A DNA stretch of 64,000 nucleotides, taken from NCBI RefSeq assembly GCF_001544455.2, contig NZ_FCOC02000006.1, positions 124,001-188,000 of the forward strand, in the 5' to 3' direction. A program made the translations under genes and the position numbers. Source of the DNA: Caballeronia sordidicola (GTDB lineage: Bacteria; Pseudomonadota; Gammaproteobacteria; Burkholderiales; Burkholderiaceae). Shown here piece after piece: positions 1 through 9,083 of this stretch (positions within the stretch are counted from its first letter, which is position 1; every line of letters begins with the position of its first letter). The notes under the pieces were generated by a model. The model had not been told where the DNA came from and made no database searches. It saw only the letters and a program-made list of their open reading frames with translations.

Positions 1-637
1 CCTCCCAGAAATCGAGCGACCCGGTCGTCTCGCCCAGTTCCTGAATCGCTTCGCTCGAGCGCAGGCGTGCATGCGGCAGGAGTTTGTCGGTGGGAACGAA
101 CGCCGATAACGCGGGGACGCGATGTTCTTTTGAAGCCGCTTTGCGCGCCGTGTCTTCGGGCGTGGAAGCAGTTTTTCCCTGTACTCGTTTGTGAACCATC
201 ACCCATCGCACCCAAGTGATCACCGGATGGTCGTCCTCGCGATATGCAGTAGAGCGGACATACACCACGCCGCTCTTGCCGCTCGAATTCTCTTTCAAGC
301 CGATCACCACGCTTTCGCAGTGCAGCGTGTTGCCGGCATAGACGGGGCACAAAAAACGCGCTTCCGCGTAACCCAGGTTCGCGATTGCGTTCATCGAAAT
401 GTCGGGAACTGTCTTGCCAAAAGCGATATTGAAGACGAGCAAGTCGTCGATGGGGCGGCTTGTAAAGCCGAGTTCTTGAGCCGCCGTTGCTGACGAGTGT
501 GTGATGGCGCGGCTGCCCGTGAGCGCGACGTACATGGACGCATCGCCTTCGGTGACGGTACGCGGCGTGCCATGCCGGATGACCTGGTCCAGATGAAAAT
601 CCTCGAAGAAATTGCCGCGGCGTTCCTTGTCTGCCAT
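1..637 (-). CDS. MaoC-family mesaconyl-CoA hydratase-like protein (3' end outside window)
   Basis: I translated this gene directly from the minus strand; it runs off the left edge, so the C-terminus is missing. The visible 212 residues begin MADKERRGNFFEDFHL and contain TPRTVTEGD, PIDDLLVFNIAFGKTVPDIS and NLGYAEARFLCPVY. These are hallmarks of the two-hotdog MaoC proteins that hydrate mesaconyl-CoA (beta-methylmalyl-CoA dehydratase). The start has a good ribosome-binding site (GAGGAA) about 9 nt upstream. It lies downstream of the LysR gene on the same strand, and a copy of that regulator's presumed operator lies 106 nt before its start. The family assignment is firm. The exact acyl-CoA substrate is inferred. 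Confidence 0.8.
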   Translation of the reverse strand, partial: MADKERRGNFFEDFHLDQVIRHGTPRTVTEGDASMYVALTGSRAITHSSATAAQELGFTSRPIDDLLVFNIAFGKTVPDISMNAIANLGYAEARFLCPVYAGNTLHCESVVIGLKENSSGKSGVVYVRSTAYREDDHPVITWVRWVMVHKRVQGKTASTPEDTARKAASKEHRVPALSAFVPTDKLLPHARLRSSEAIQELGETTGSLDFWE

Positions 638-742
638 GGTGCCGTTCCTCGCTTGTGGGTGCGTACCCGCGGATGCGGGCCGAATCATGTCGGGTGACTT
701 TAAGCTGAGCGCGGGCTGCGGACAAACGAGGTTATTGCGTTG

Positions 743-765
743 ATTATGCGGTTTTTCCGCTTAAC
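743..765. promoter_or_regulatory. LysR-box-like dyad upstream of the MaoC gene (site A)
   Basis: An imperfect inverted repeat has left arm ATTATGCG, a 7-nt spacer and right arm CGCTTAAC, with one mismatch. It shares the 11-mer ATTATGCGGTT with two other sites in this locus. It lies between the end of the LysR gene and the start of the MaoC gene, where an activator site for the latter would be expected. Confidence 0.5.
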
Positions 766-776
766 CACGATCCGGT

Positions 777-1721
777 TCATTCCATCGCATAAGCGGGCTT
801 GGCTGTGACCGGGCCGCCGATCAGTTGCTTGAGCAACTGGACAAGCCGTCCGGAAGCGGGTGACAAGCTTCGGCCGCGCGTGGTGATGACCGCGATCTGA
901 CGTGCGAGCGGGGGGTTGACGATCCGCAGCACATAGGTGGTGGGATCGGGTTCGGCGGGCAGCGCGATTTCCGGCAGGATGGCCGCGCCGAGGCCCGCAT
1001 TGGCCATCGATATTAGAGTCTGCGCCTGCGTGAACTGGTAACGGGTCGTGAATGACAGATGCCGCTCGGACATGATCTCCTCAAGCATTGAACGCAAGGC
1101 CGTTGCGCGGTTGAGTACCAGCAGCGGCATGTTGGTAAGTGTCGCGAGATCAATGGTCTTGCGGCTTGTCGCGATGAAGCGTTTGGGCACGAGCGCGTAA
1201 AACGCGTCGGTCAGAACGGGTTCGAAATGAAACTCCGGAACGTTCACTATAGGGCCGATTCCGAAGTCGACCTCGCGTTTTCGGACGCTGTCGAAGAGCG
1301 CTTCGGAAGTCAGCTCGCGCACGAAGATATCGACGCCCGGGTACTCTCGCTCGAACTCCGCGAGCACCGGGGCAAGGCGCGTTTCGGCAATGGTCGGCGA
1401 ACACGATAACGACACACGTCCGCGCCGGATGTCCGCGAGTTCCTGGATCTTCCGCAAGCCTGAATCGACTTCCAGCAACGCTCGTTGTGCGCACTGCAGC
1501 AACTCGTCGCCTTCATCTGTCAGACGCACGCTGCGAGTTGTCCGATGAAACAGGTCCACGCCAAGCTGCAGTTCGAGCTGACGGATTTGAGAACTGATCG
1601 CGGACTGAGACTTGAAAGATTTTTCCGCTGCGATTCGGAAACTGCCGTGCTCGCCGACCAGGATAAAAGTCTGCAGGAGCTTGAGGTTGATGTTCTTGAG
1701 CGGCTTGATGGAAGGCTTCAT
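777..1721 (-). CDS. LysR-family transcriptional regulator
   Basis: This is a 314-residue LysR-type regulator. The N-terminal winged HTH (about residues 8-66) contains LLQTFILVGEHGSFRIAAEK and SQSAISSQIRQLE, followed by a co-inducer-binding domain of normal length. The open frame continues upstream of 1721, but that extension would translate through the ATTATGCGG motif and has no family similarity, so I place the start at the ATG beginning MKPSIKPLKNINLK. The gene diverges from the CoA-transferase operon. Shared dyads in front of itself, that operon and the MaoC gene suggest it regulates all three. The inducer is unknown but is probably the carboxylate or CoA ester handled by the operon. Confidence 0.85.
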   Translation of the reverse strand: MKPSIKPLKNINLKLLQTFILVGEHGSFRIAAEKSFKSQSAISSQIRQLELQLGVDLFHRTTRSVRLTDEGDELLQCAQRALLEVDSGLRKIQELADIRRGRVSLSCSPTIAETRLAPVLAEFEREYPGVDIFVRELTSEALFDSVRKREVDFGIGPIVNVPEFHFEPVLTDAFYALVPKRFIATSRKTIDLATLTNMPLLVLNRATALRSMLEEIMSERHLSFTTRYQFTQAQTLISMANAGLGAAILPEIALPAEPDPTTYVLRIVNPPLARQIAVITTRGRSLSPASGRLVQLLKQLIGGPVTAKPAYAME

Positions 1722-1749
1722 TCGACACCAAGGGGAGGGCCGGGAAAAC

Positions 1750-1759
1750 CGCATAATAA
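1750..1759. promoter_or_regulatory. LysR half-site upstream of the LysR gene (site B)
   Basis: On the minus strand this reads TTATTATGCG followed by GTTTTCC, identical to the left half of site C. The right arm is degenerate. It lies about 30 nt before the LysR start, consistent with negative autoregulation, which is common in this family. Confidence 0.4.
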
Positions 1760-1956
1760 GCGCGATAGAACAGAAAGTGTGGACGCAATCGAACACTACA
1801 GATTTACCCTTATCTCCTGCGCGCCAAGTCCGCTCGCCAACCGTTTGCTTCGGATCACTGAAAGCCGAGTGGCGTATCGGGGACGTCCTGTCATGACTTC
1901 GAGAGCCGCTTGCACCAAGCGTTTGAGACACATTCGAACCCTTGTGAAAGGTGTTT

Positions 1957-1983
1957 TTATTATGCGGTTGAATCGCATAATAA
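1957..1983. promoter_or_regulatory. Perfect 10-bp inverted repeat, probable LysR operator (site C)
   Basis: The arms are TTATTATGCG and CGCATAATAA, exact complements, separated by the 7-nt spacer GTTGAAT. This fits the T-N11-A layout of LysR boxes. It is in the divergent region between the LysR gene and the CoA-transferase operon, about 100 nt before the latter's start. Confidence 0.6.
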
Positions 1984-2080
1984 TGAAGATAAATGCGTTT
2001 GTCGGGCCCAAGGAGCGGTCGTAAAGTCTGTGTCCATTAGAGCGGGAAGTCTTCGAACCGTTAAAGGACAAGGACAAACG

Positions 2081-3322
2081 ATGGCATTGGACAAGTCAGC
2101 AGCAGCGCACTCCGCGGACAATGGCCCCAGCGCGCCAGCAGCGTTACGCAACCTGAAGGTCCTCGACATAGCGACCTTTGTTGCGGCTCCTTTCTGCGGC
2201 ACCATCCTTGCGGATTTTGGCGCTGAGGTGATCAAGATCGAACAGCCTAAAACGGGAGACGCGCTGCGTCAGTTCGGAACCGTCACCGAATGCGGCGACA
2301 GTCTCGTATGGTTGAGCGAGTCGAGAAACAAGAAGACCGTCACGCTTGATCTGCGCAAACCCGAAGGCGCTGATGTGTTCCGCAAGCTTGTAGCGCAGTC
2401 GGACATCGTGCTCGAAAACTTTCGTCCTGGCACGCTGGAGCGCTGGGGACTTGGTTTCGAGGCGCTTCGCGAGATAAATCCCGGCCTGATCATGCTGCGC
2501 ATCAGCGCGTACGGGCAAACAGGTCCGAAACGGGAAGAGCCTGGCTTCGCGCGCATTGCGCATGCGTTCGCCGGGCTTTCATATCTGGCTGGAGAATCCG
2601 ATGGTCCGCCGGTCGTCCCTGGCTCGACCTCGATGGCTGACTATATCTCGGGCATGTGGGGCGCTATTGGCGTGCTCACGGCATTGCGCGCCCGTGATCA
2701 AAGCGGCAGGGGGCAGTTCATCGATATCGGCCTGTACGAGTCTGTCTTTCGCCTGCTCGATGAGATTGCACCGGCGTTCGCCAAATACGGTTCAGTGCGA
2801 GGCCGCATGGGCGCGGATACGGTCAATGTCGTCCCGCATAGCCACTATCGGACGCGCACGGGCGAATGGGTCGCGCTTGCGTGTACCAACGACAAGATGT
2901 TCGAGCGGCTGACTGTCGTGATGGGCCGTCCCGAACTATACGAGGAATTCAGGACCAGCGTTATCCGCGTGGCGAACCGCGATCGCGTCAATGCGCTCGT
3001 CGCCGATTGGATGGCGTCATGCACGCTTGAAGAAGTGATCGATAAAACCCGCGAGGGCGGCGTGCCATGTGCGCAGATTTACTCGATTCGAGAGATATTC
3101 GAGGATCCGCAGTATGCGGCGCGCGGCAATCTGCTGAAGGTGGACGATCCGCGTGCGGGCCCGCTGACCGTGCCTGCCGCTGTACCACGGATGTCCGAAA
3201 CCCCGGCCACGTTCAGGCACGCAGGTCGCGCTCTCGGCGCAGACAACGCCGAGATCTATGCAAAGTACCTCAATCTGACTGAAGAGGATTTGCGGGTACT
3301 GACCGATCTTGGCGTGATCTGA
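2081..3322 (+). CDS. CaiB/BaiF family III CoA transferase
   Basis: This 413-residue protein is a family III CoA transferase, which moves CoA between carboxylic acids through an enzyme-bound aspartyl anhydride. The N-terminal block LKVLDIATFVAAPFCGTILADFGAEVIKIE and the block NFRPGTLERWGL are diagnostic. The probable catalytic Asp is D187 in MADYIS. I chose the ATG at 2081 because AAAGGACAAGGA precedes it and the family normally starts just before the LKVLD block. It is the first gene of a plus-strand operon and would activate the substrate acid. Pairing with the hydratase at the left edge suggests a branched C5 dicarboxylate, which is inference only. Confidence 0.88.
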   Translation: MALDKSAAAHSADNGPSAPAALRNLKVLDIATFVAAPFCGTILADFGAEVIKIEQPKTGDALRQFGTVTECGDSLVWLSESRNKKTVTLDLRKPEGADVFRKLVAQSDIVLENFRPGTLERWGLGFEALREINPGLIMLRISAYGQTGPKREEPGFARIAHAFAGLSYLAGESDGPPVVPGSTSMADYISGMWGAIGVLTALRARDQSGRGQFIDIGLYESVFRLLDEIAPAFAKYGSVRGRMGADTVNVVPHSHYRTRTGEWVALACTNDKMFERLTVVMGRPELYEEFRTSVIRVANRDRVNALVADWMASCTLEEVIDKTREGGVPCAQIYSIREIFEDPQYAARGNLLKVDDPRAGPLTVPAAVPRMSETPATFRHAGRALGADNAEIYAKYLNLTEEDLRVLTDLGVI

Positions 3323-3351
3323 CCATGGCCTCTCAGTCAGGAGTATCGAGT

Positions 3352-4860
3352 ATGAACACGGCAACAAAAGCGGCGGCAGGACTTGAGCGGTACCGGATGT
3401 ATATCGGTGGCGAGTGGACTGATGCTGCGGACGGCGAGACGTTCGAGACCACCGATCCATACACCATGCAGGCCTGGGCGACACTGCCGCGCGGCCGCAA
3501 GGTGGACGCGGAGCGCGCGGTGCAAGCAGCCGACAAGGCTTTTAACTCAGGGCCGTGGTCAGCCATGAAAGCGAGTGCACGCGGGTTGCTGCTGCACAGG
3601 CTGGCGGATCTCATTGTGCGCGATGCCGACAAGCTTGCGCGGATCGAAGTGCGCGACAACGGCAAGCTGATCACGGAGATGCGGGCCCAAACCGGCTATC
3701 TGCCCGAATACTTCCGCTACTTCGGGGGCCTTGCGGACAAGATAGAAGGCGCGGTCTTGCCCATCGACAAGTCCGACACGTTCAACTACACCACACATGA
3801 GCCGCTTGGCGTGTGCGTGGCGATCACGGCGTGGAATTCTCCGCTCCTGCTCGCTGTCAACAAGCTCGCGCCCGGACTCGCGGCTGGCAATACCTTTGTG
3901 CTGAAGCCGTCCGAATACACGTCGGCTTCTGCACTCGAACTGGCCAAGCTCTTCGAAGAAGCCGGCTTTCCTCCCGGCGTGCTCAACGTGGTGACGGGGT
4001 ACGGCGCGGAAGTCGGGGCGCCGCTTGTCGAGCACAAGAAGGTAGCAAAGATCGGTTTCACCGGCAGTGAGTTTGGCGGCCAGAAGATCTACGAAGCAGC
4101 GGCGCGAGACTTCAAGCACGTCACGCTGGAACTGGGCGGCAAATCGGCGAACATCGTTTTCGCGGATGCGAATCTCGACGACGCCGTGAAGGGCGCCATC
4201 TCCGGCATCTTCGCGGCGACGGGCCAGACCTGCGTAGCCGGCTCGCGCCTCTTGGTGCAAGACAGCATCTACGATGAATTCGTGGACCGGCTAGTCGCAT
4301 TTGCCCGCAGCGCGCGCATGGGTGACCCGTCCGATCGCGCGACACAAGTAGGTCCGGTCACCACACCGCCGCAATACGAAAAGATCCTGGAATACATCGG
4401 CATTGCCCGCAATGAAGGCGCGCAATGCCGGCTTGGCGGGAACGCGTCTACACGTCCGGAATGCGGCGCAGGACTTTTTGTCGAGCCGACCATTTTCTCC
4501 GAGGTGCGCAACGACATGCGCATTGCGCAGGAAGAGGTATTCGGACCGGTGCTGAGCTGCATCCGGTTCAAGGATGACGACGAGGCCGCGGCAATTGCCA
4601 ACGACAGTCTTTATGGACTGGCTGCCGGTGTCTGGACGTCCGACTTGCGGCGCGCGCTCGAGTTTCCAAAGCGCCTGAAGGTGGGGATGGTATGGGTGAA
4701 CATGTACCGCGCAGTCAGCTACATGTCGCCGTTTGGCGGCTACAAGCGTTCGGGCATTGGCCGCGAGAACGGCATGGACGCGATCCGCGAATACCTGCAG
4801 ACGAAAAGCGTGTGGATCAGCACGGCGAAGGAGACACCCGACCCTTTCGTGATCCGCTAA
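3352..4860 (+). CDS. NAD(P)-dependent aldehyde dehydrogenase
   Basis: This 502-residue ALDH-superfamily enzyme oxidises an aldehyde to an acid. The catalytic Cys is in FAATGQTCVAGSRL and the general-base Glu in VTLELGGKSAN. The cofactor-binding stretch FTGSEFGG and the C-terminal FGGYKRSGIGRENG are intact. The ATG at 3352 follows AGGAG by 8 nt, so the longer upstream frame starting at 3325 is less likely. It lies 29 nt after the CoA transferase and is probably co-transcribed. Confidence 0.9.
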   Translation: MNTATKAAAGLERYRMYIGGEWTDAADGETFETTDPYTMQAWATLPRGRKVDAERAVQAADKAFNSGPWSAMKASARGLLLHRLADLIVRDADKLARIEVRDNGKLITEMRAQTGYLPEYFRYFGGLADKIEGAVLPIDKSDTFNYTTHEPLGVCVAITAWNSPLLLAVNKLAPGLAAGNTFVLKPSEYTSASALELAKLFEEAGFPPGVLNVVTGYGAEVGAPLVEHKKVAKIGFTGSEFGGQKIYEAAARDFKHVTLELGGKSANIVFADANLDDAVKGAISGIFAATGQTCVAGSRLLVQDSIYDEFVDRLVAFARSARMGDPSDRATQVGPVTTPPQYEKILEYIGIARNEGAQCRLGGNASTRPECGAGLFVEPTIFSEVRNDMRIAQEEVFGPVLSCIRFKDDDEAAAIANDSLYGLAAGVWTSDLRRALEFPKRLKVGMVWVNMYRAVSYMSPFGGYKRSGIGRENGMDAIREYLQTKSVWISTAKETPDPFVIR

Positions 4861-4896
4861 CGCCCGATGCTATCTACTACCGAGCCGGAGATTCCC

Positions 4897-5688
4897 ATGA
4901 CAACCCGAATATCCGAAAACCCGACCATGCAGCAGTTCAGGATCGACCAGCGTGTTGCGCTCGTGACGGGAGCGGGGCGGGGCATTGGCGCTGCGATCGC
5001 GCAGGCGCTTGCTGACGCCGGAGCGGAAATCGTACTTGTGGCGCGCACGCGCGGGCAACTCGAAGAAGTCGCGGCACAGATCACGAGCCGTGGAGGACGG
5101 GCCCACGTGCAAGTGTGCGACGTCACCGACTCGGCCGCGATCCGCGCATTGATCGACGCATTGCCTGCGCTCGATATCCTCGTGAACAACGCGGGCACCA
5201 ATATTCCCGAGCCTTTTGTAGATGTCAGCGACGAACACCTCGACGTGGTCCTCAATCTGAATGTGAAGGCGTATTTCGTGGTTGCGCAAGCCGCTGTGAA
5301 GCGCATGTTGCGCGATGAAGGACGCAGCGCCCGGGGCGGCGCTGTCATCAATATCTCATCGCAGATGGGCCACATAGGTTCCCCCAACCGCACGGCCTAT
5401 TGCATGACGAAACACGCTGTGGAAGGACTCACCAAAGCGATGGCGATAGAGCTTGCGCCCGAGCGCATTCGCGTCAATAGCATCGGGCCGACCTTCGTTG
5501 ACACGGCACTGGTACGCAGCATCGTCGACACGCCGGAAAAGCGCGAGTTCCTGGTGTCGAAAATCCCGTTGGGGCACATGGCCGACGTACGCGACATCGC
5601 GGCGGCGGCAGTCTATCTCGCATCGCCGGCAGCCGCGATGGTCACCGGCGCTTCGCTGCTGGTAGATGGCGGATGGACCGCTCAGTAA
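4897..5688 (+). CDS. SDR-family oxidoreductase
   Basis: This is a classical short-chain dehydrogenase of about 263 residues. It has the Rossmann motif TGAGRGIG, the NNAG motif (LVNNAGTN), the catalytic Ser in INISSQMG and the YxxxK pair in AYCMTKHAV. A GGAG sits just before the ATG at 4897; MQQF at 4927 is an alternative start. It is the third gene of the operon, 36 nt after the aldehyde dehydrogenase. The reaction is probably NAD(P)-linked oxidation of a hydroxy intermediate. Confidence 0.88.
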   Translation: MTTRISENPTMQQFRIDQRVALVTGAGRGIGAAIAQALADAGAEIVLVARTRGQLEEVAAQITSRGGRAHVQVCDVTDSAAIRALIDALPALDILVNNAGTNIPEPFVDVSDEHLDVVLNLNVKAYFVVAQAAVKRMLRDEGRSARGGAVINISSQMGHIGSPNRTAYCMTKHAVEGLTKAMAIELAPERIRVNSIGPTFVDTALVRSIVDTPEKREFLVSKIPLGHMADVRDIAAAAVYLASPAAAMVTGASLLVDGGWTAQ

Positions 5689-5739
5689 GCAATCTTGCCA
5701 ACCCATTGAACCGTTAGTCATACCGTCTGGAGTGCACGA

Positions 5740-6726
5740 ATGAACAGAACATATGGACGATTCGTCGTCGAGCAAACCGGGGCCCCCGATGTCATGCGCT
5801 GGGTCCAGGAGCCCGCGCAGACAGTAGGCGCCGATGACGTGCGTGTGCGTCATGAAGCGATCGGCGTGGATTACATCGATACGCAGATCCGTGCCGGTGA
5901 GATGCCTGCCACGTTGCCTACCGGGCTTGGTTTTGCTGGCGTCGGTATCGTGGAAGAAACCGGCGCGAATGTGACGCATGTGAAAGAAGGCGATCGCGTT
6001 GCTTATATGTATTTCACCGCGGGAAGTTATGGCGAGGAGCGCGTGGTGCCAGGCGAGCGCATCTTCCGCTTGCCTGATCAAACGCTCGCGCCCGATCTCG
6101 CTGCCGGTGCGCTATTTCGTGGGCTGACCGCGTGGTACCTGTCGACGAGGCTGCGCACCATCAAACCCGGTGATGCGGTACTCGTTCATGCGGCAGCGGG
6201 TGGTGTTGGCCTGATGCTCACGCAGTGGCTGAAGCATCTCGGCGCAACCGTGATCGGTACGGTCAACTCGCAGGAGAAGGCCGACGTGCTGCGCGAGTTC
6301 GGTTGCCTGCATGCTGTCGTGATCCCGCAGGAAAGCTTCGTCGATAAGGTGTGCGAAGTAACGGGCGGCAAAGGCGTCGCGGTGGTGTATGAAAGCATTG
6401 GCCGCGAGACCTTCGAGGGTTCGCTTGATTGTGCCAGCCGTTTTGGTTTGATCGCGTCGTTCGGCTGGCCTTCGGGAGATCCAGGACCGGTCTCGCTGAT
6501 GCATCTGCGCAGCAAGGGTTCGCTCTTCATTACGCGGCCGACCGTGACACAGTACACCGCGGACGCTGCCGATTTCCGCGAGGGTGCTGCCGCGCTGTTC
6601 GGCTTGATCCAGAACGGCACGCTGCGCGTGAAGGTCGGCAATGCGTATCCACTGAAGGACGCGGCGAAGGCGCATACAGACATTGTAGCGGGCAGGACCG
6701 TGGGCTCCGTGGTGCTGACGGTGTAG
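5740..6726 (+). CDS. Zinc-independent quinone oxidoreductase (MDR family)
   Basis: This 328-residue protein belongs to the quinone-oxidoreductase branch of the medium-chain dehydrogenases. The nucleotide-binding motif HAAAGGVGLMLTQWLKHLG and the block GVDYIDTQIRAG are typical. The cysteine cluster of zinc-binding alcohol dehydrogenases is absent. It would reduce quinones or enones with NADPH. It lies between the two SDR genes in the same operon. Confidence 0.88.
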   Translation: MNRTYGRFVVEQTGAPDVMRWVQEPAQTVGADDVRVRHEAIGVDYIDTQIRAGEMPATLPTGLGFAGVGIVEETGANVTHVKEGDRVAYMYFTAGSYGEERVVPGERIFRLPDQTLAPDLAAGALFRGLTAWYLSTRLRTIKPGDAVLVHAAAGGVGLMLTQWLKHLGATVIGTVNSQEKADVLREFGCLHAVVIPQESFVDKVCEVTGGKGVAVVYESIGRETFEGSLDCASRFGLIASFGWPSGDPGPVSLMHLRSKGSLFITRPTVTQYTADAADFREGAAALFGLIQNGTLRVKVGNAYPLKDAAKAHTDIVAGRTVGSVVLTV

Positions 6727-6759
6727 GGCCAGACAGTTCATCATTACCGGAGACACGCA

Positions 6760-7509
6760 ATGTTATTGAAAGACAAGGTCGCGATCGTAACGGGCTGTGC
6801 GTCTATGAAAGGAATCGGCTTCGCTACGGCGAAGCTGTTCTCGGCGCATGGCGCGCGCGTCGCCATGATCGACCTGAACGAAGACGCGGCTGGTACGGCT
6901 GCTGCCATGATCGGTAAGCAGCACCGGGGTTTTGCCTGCGACGTGCGGGATGCCGCACGTTGCGAGCAGGTCGTGGAGGAGATTCTCGAAATGTTCGGTG
7001 CGGTCGACATTCTCGTGAATAACGCGGGCATCAGCCAGCCGGACCGGCTGATGGACAGCACGATGAATGATTACAACCTGGTGATGGACGTGAGCGCGAG
7101 AGGCACCTTCAATATGTCGCGCGCCATCGTGCCGCATTTTCGCACGCGCAAGAGCGGCGCGATCGTCTGCATGGGATCGCTCGCGGCACAGCGAGGCGGC
7201 GGGGTGCTTGGCGGACCGCATTACGCGGCGGCGAAGGGGGCGGTGCAGGCGCTCGCCAAATCGATGGCGCGTGAACTCGCGCCCGACGGTATCCGCGCCA
7301 ACGCGATCGCGCCGGGACTCATTGATACGGAACTGCTGCTGGGAAAAATCACCGACGAAGGCAAACAGGCGGTCGCCGCCAGCACGCCGCTCGGAAGGCT
7401 CGGTACCGCGCAGGATGTCGCAAACGTCTGCTTGTTTCTGGCATCGGACTTGTCCGGCTATGTGACCGGGGTGGTCTTGGACGTCAACGGCGGTTATCAC
7501 ATTCATTGA
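6760..7509 (+). CDS. SDR-family oxidoreductase
   Basis: This 249-residue short-chain dehydrogenase has TGCASMKGIGFATAK (cofactor loop), ILVNNAGIS, the catalytic serine in CMGSLAAQ and the YAAAKGAV active-site Tyr and Lys. The C-terminal VTGVVLDVNGGYH is family-typical. It is only about the length and fold of the SDR at 4897, so the two probably act on different steps rather than being a duplicate pair. It ends the first block of operon enzymes; a 268-nt gap follows. Confidence 0.88.
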   Translation: MLLKDKVAIVTGCASMKGIGFATAKLFSAHGARVAMIDLNEDAAGTAAAMIGKQHRGFACDVRDAARCEQVVEEILEMFGAVDILVNNAGISQPDRLMDSTMNDYNLVMDVSARGTFNMSRAIVPHFRTRKSGAIVCMGSLAAQRGGGVLGGPHYAAAKGAVQALAKSMARELAPDGIRANAIAPGLIDTELLLGKITDEGKQAVAASTPLGRLGTAQDVANVCLFLASDLSGYVTGVVLDVNGGYHIH

Positions 7510-7573
7510 CGTGAGATTCATGCAGTTTTTGGTAAGCGAACTTTATTTATTAATAAGGATAACGATTTTTTAT

Positions 7574-7595
7574 CGAGACCTGAATCCGGGTCTCG
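7574..7595. repeat. Stem-loop in the gap before the ABC importer genes
   Basis: Arms CGAGACC and GGTCTCG are perfectly complementary and separated by 8 nt. No T-tract follows on the plus strand, so it is not a standard terminator. It could attenuate or process the transcript between the enzyme genes and the transporter genes. Confidence 0.35.
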
Positions 7596-7777
7596 CGAAA
7601 ACATCGGGCAGGGCGGCGACGCGCCGGTATCCCCTTGCATGACCGGGGCAAAGAGCGCGCGCCAAACGGGGTAGACGGAGGTTGTCGACTCATTGCATTG
7701 CAGGTGCCAGGCGCAACGCGGCGAGAAGACAGGCTCACCCATCCGCTGCAATTGATGCAGTCACAGGAGACAAAATC

Positions 7778-8968
7778 ATGCTGATCAAATCCAAAAATGT
7801 GCGCTTGCTTGCTGTGGCGCTCGCAGCGAGCCTGACGGTCGCGGCGCACGCGGCCGACCCCATCAAGATCGGTGTATCCGGGCCGTTCACCGGTGGGTCG
7901 GCGCCCATGGGCCTTTCAATGAGAAACGGCATTAAACTCGCTGTCGATGAAATCAACGCCGCAGGCGGCGTACTCGGGCGGCCCCTCCAGATGGTCGAGC
8001 GCGACGACGAAGCCAATAACGCACGCGGACTGCAAGTCGCGCAGGAACTGGTCTACAAGGAGCACATAGCGGCGGGCGTCGGCATCATTTCGACCGGCGT
8101 GATTCTCGCGAGCCAGAAGGTCTATCAGGACGCGCAGATTCCGTTGCTCACGCCAGGCCCGAGTGGCACGTCGGTGACCAAGGTCTTCATGACCTCGGCC
8201 TATCCGAAGAGTTACATCTTCCGGGTCTCGCTGGTCGACCGGATCCAGTCCGCGATGATCGCCAACGAGGCGGTTGTGAAAGACCACTACAAGAAGGTCG
8301 CCATTTTCGCGGACTCGTCGAACTACGGTCAGCTCGGCCGGCAGGACATGACCGCGGCGCTTGAAAAGCTTGACGTCACGCCGGTCGATGTCGAAAAGTG
8401 GAATCAGGGTGACGTGAACATGACCTCGCAAGTACTGCGCGCGAAATCGGCAGGTGCGGAAGCTATCCTGACGTACGGCGAAGGGCCTGAACTCGCGCAG
8501 ATCGTGAACGAGATGGCCAAGCTTGGCTGGAAGGCGCCGATTATCGGTAGCTGGACATTGTCCATGCCGAACTATATCCAGCTCGCGGGCGCCAATGCCG
8601 ACGGCACACGGTTTCCGCAGACCTTCGTGGCGAACACGTCGCCGCGACGCACGGAATTCGTCGAGAAGTACAAGAAGGTCTATCACACGGACTACATTCC
8701 GGGTGCGGTGTGGGCGGCGCAAGGTTATGACGTGACCTATCTGATGGCAGCGGCCATGAAACAGGCAGGCACGACCGATGGCCCGAAAGTGCGCGATGCG
8801 CTCGAAGACCTTCACGAGAAGATGGACGGCCTGATCATGACCTACGACCACCCGTTTTCCAAGACCGATCATGACGCGATCCGGGATGCATCGGTGGCGG
8901 TCATGGCGCAAATCAAGAACGGCATGGTCGTGAAAATAGACGAAGGCCAAGCGCAGGCCGCGCGCTGA
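7778..8968 (+). CDS. Branched-chain amino acid-type ABC substrate-binding protein
   Basis: This 396-residue periplasmic-binding protein is of the LivJ / ligand-binding type I fold. A Sec signal peptide (MLIKSKNVRLLAVALAASL, cleavage after AHA) is followed by the typical IKIGVSGPFTGG. The ATG at 7778 follows AGGAGA; the longer frame upstream would destroy the signal peptide. Together with the next three genes it forms a complete Liv-type importer. Such systems often carry aromatic or aliphatic carboxylates rather than amino acids, and the neighbouring enzymes favour that here. Confidence 0.9.
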   Translation: MLIKSKNVRLLAVALAASLTVAAHAADPIKIGVSGPFTGGSAPMGLSMRNGIKLAVDEINAAGGVLGRPLQMVERDDEANNARGLQVAQELVYKEHIAAGVGIISTGVILASQKVYQDAQIPLLTPGPSGTSVTKVFMTSAYPKSYIFRVSLVDRIQSAMIANEAVVKDHYKKVAIFADSSNYGQLGRQDMTAALEKLDVTPVDVEKWNQGDVNMTSQVLRAKSAGAEAILTYGEGPELAQIVNEMAKLGWKAPIIGSWTLSMPNYIQLAGANADGTRFPQTFVANTSPRRTEFVEKYKKVYHTDYIPGAVWAAQGYDVTYLMAAAMKQAGTTDGPKVRDALEDLHEKMDGLIMTYDHPFSKTDHDAIRDASVAVMAQIKNGMVVKIDEGQAQAAR

Positions 8969-9083
8969 TCCACGCAGGCAGTTTTCTCCTGCGACGCCCT
9001 ACACCAGGCGTCTTGCCCGCGCGGCGAATCTCCGGACGCCGCCGCGCGAGTCACTCCACTTGCTGCTTTCGAGGTAACGAGGC

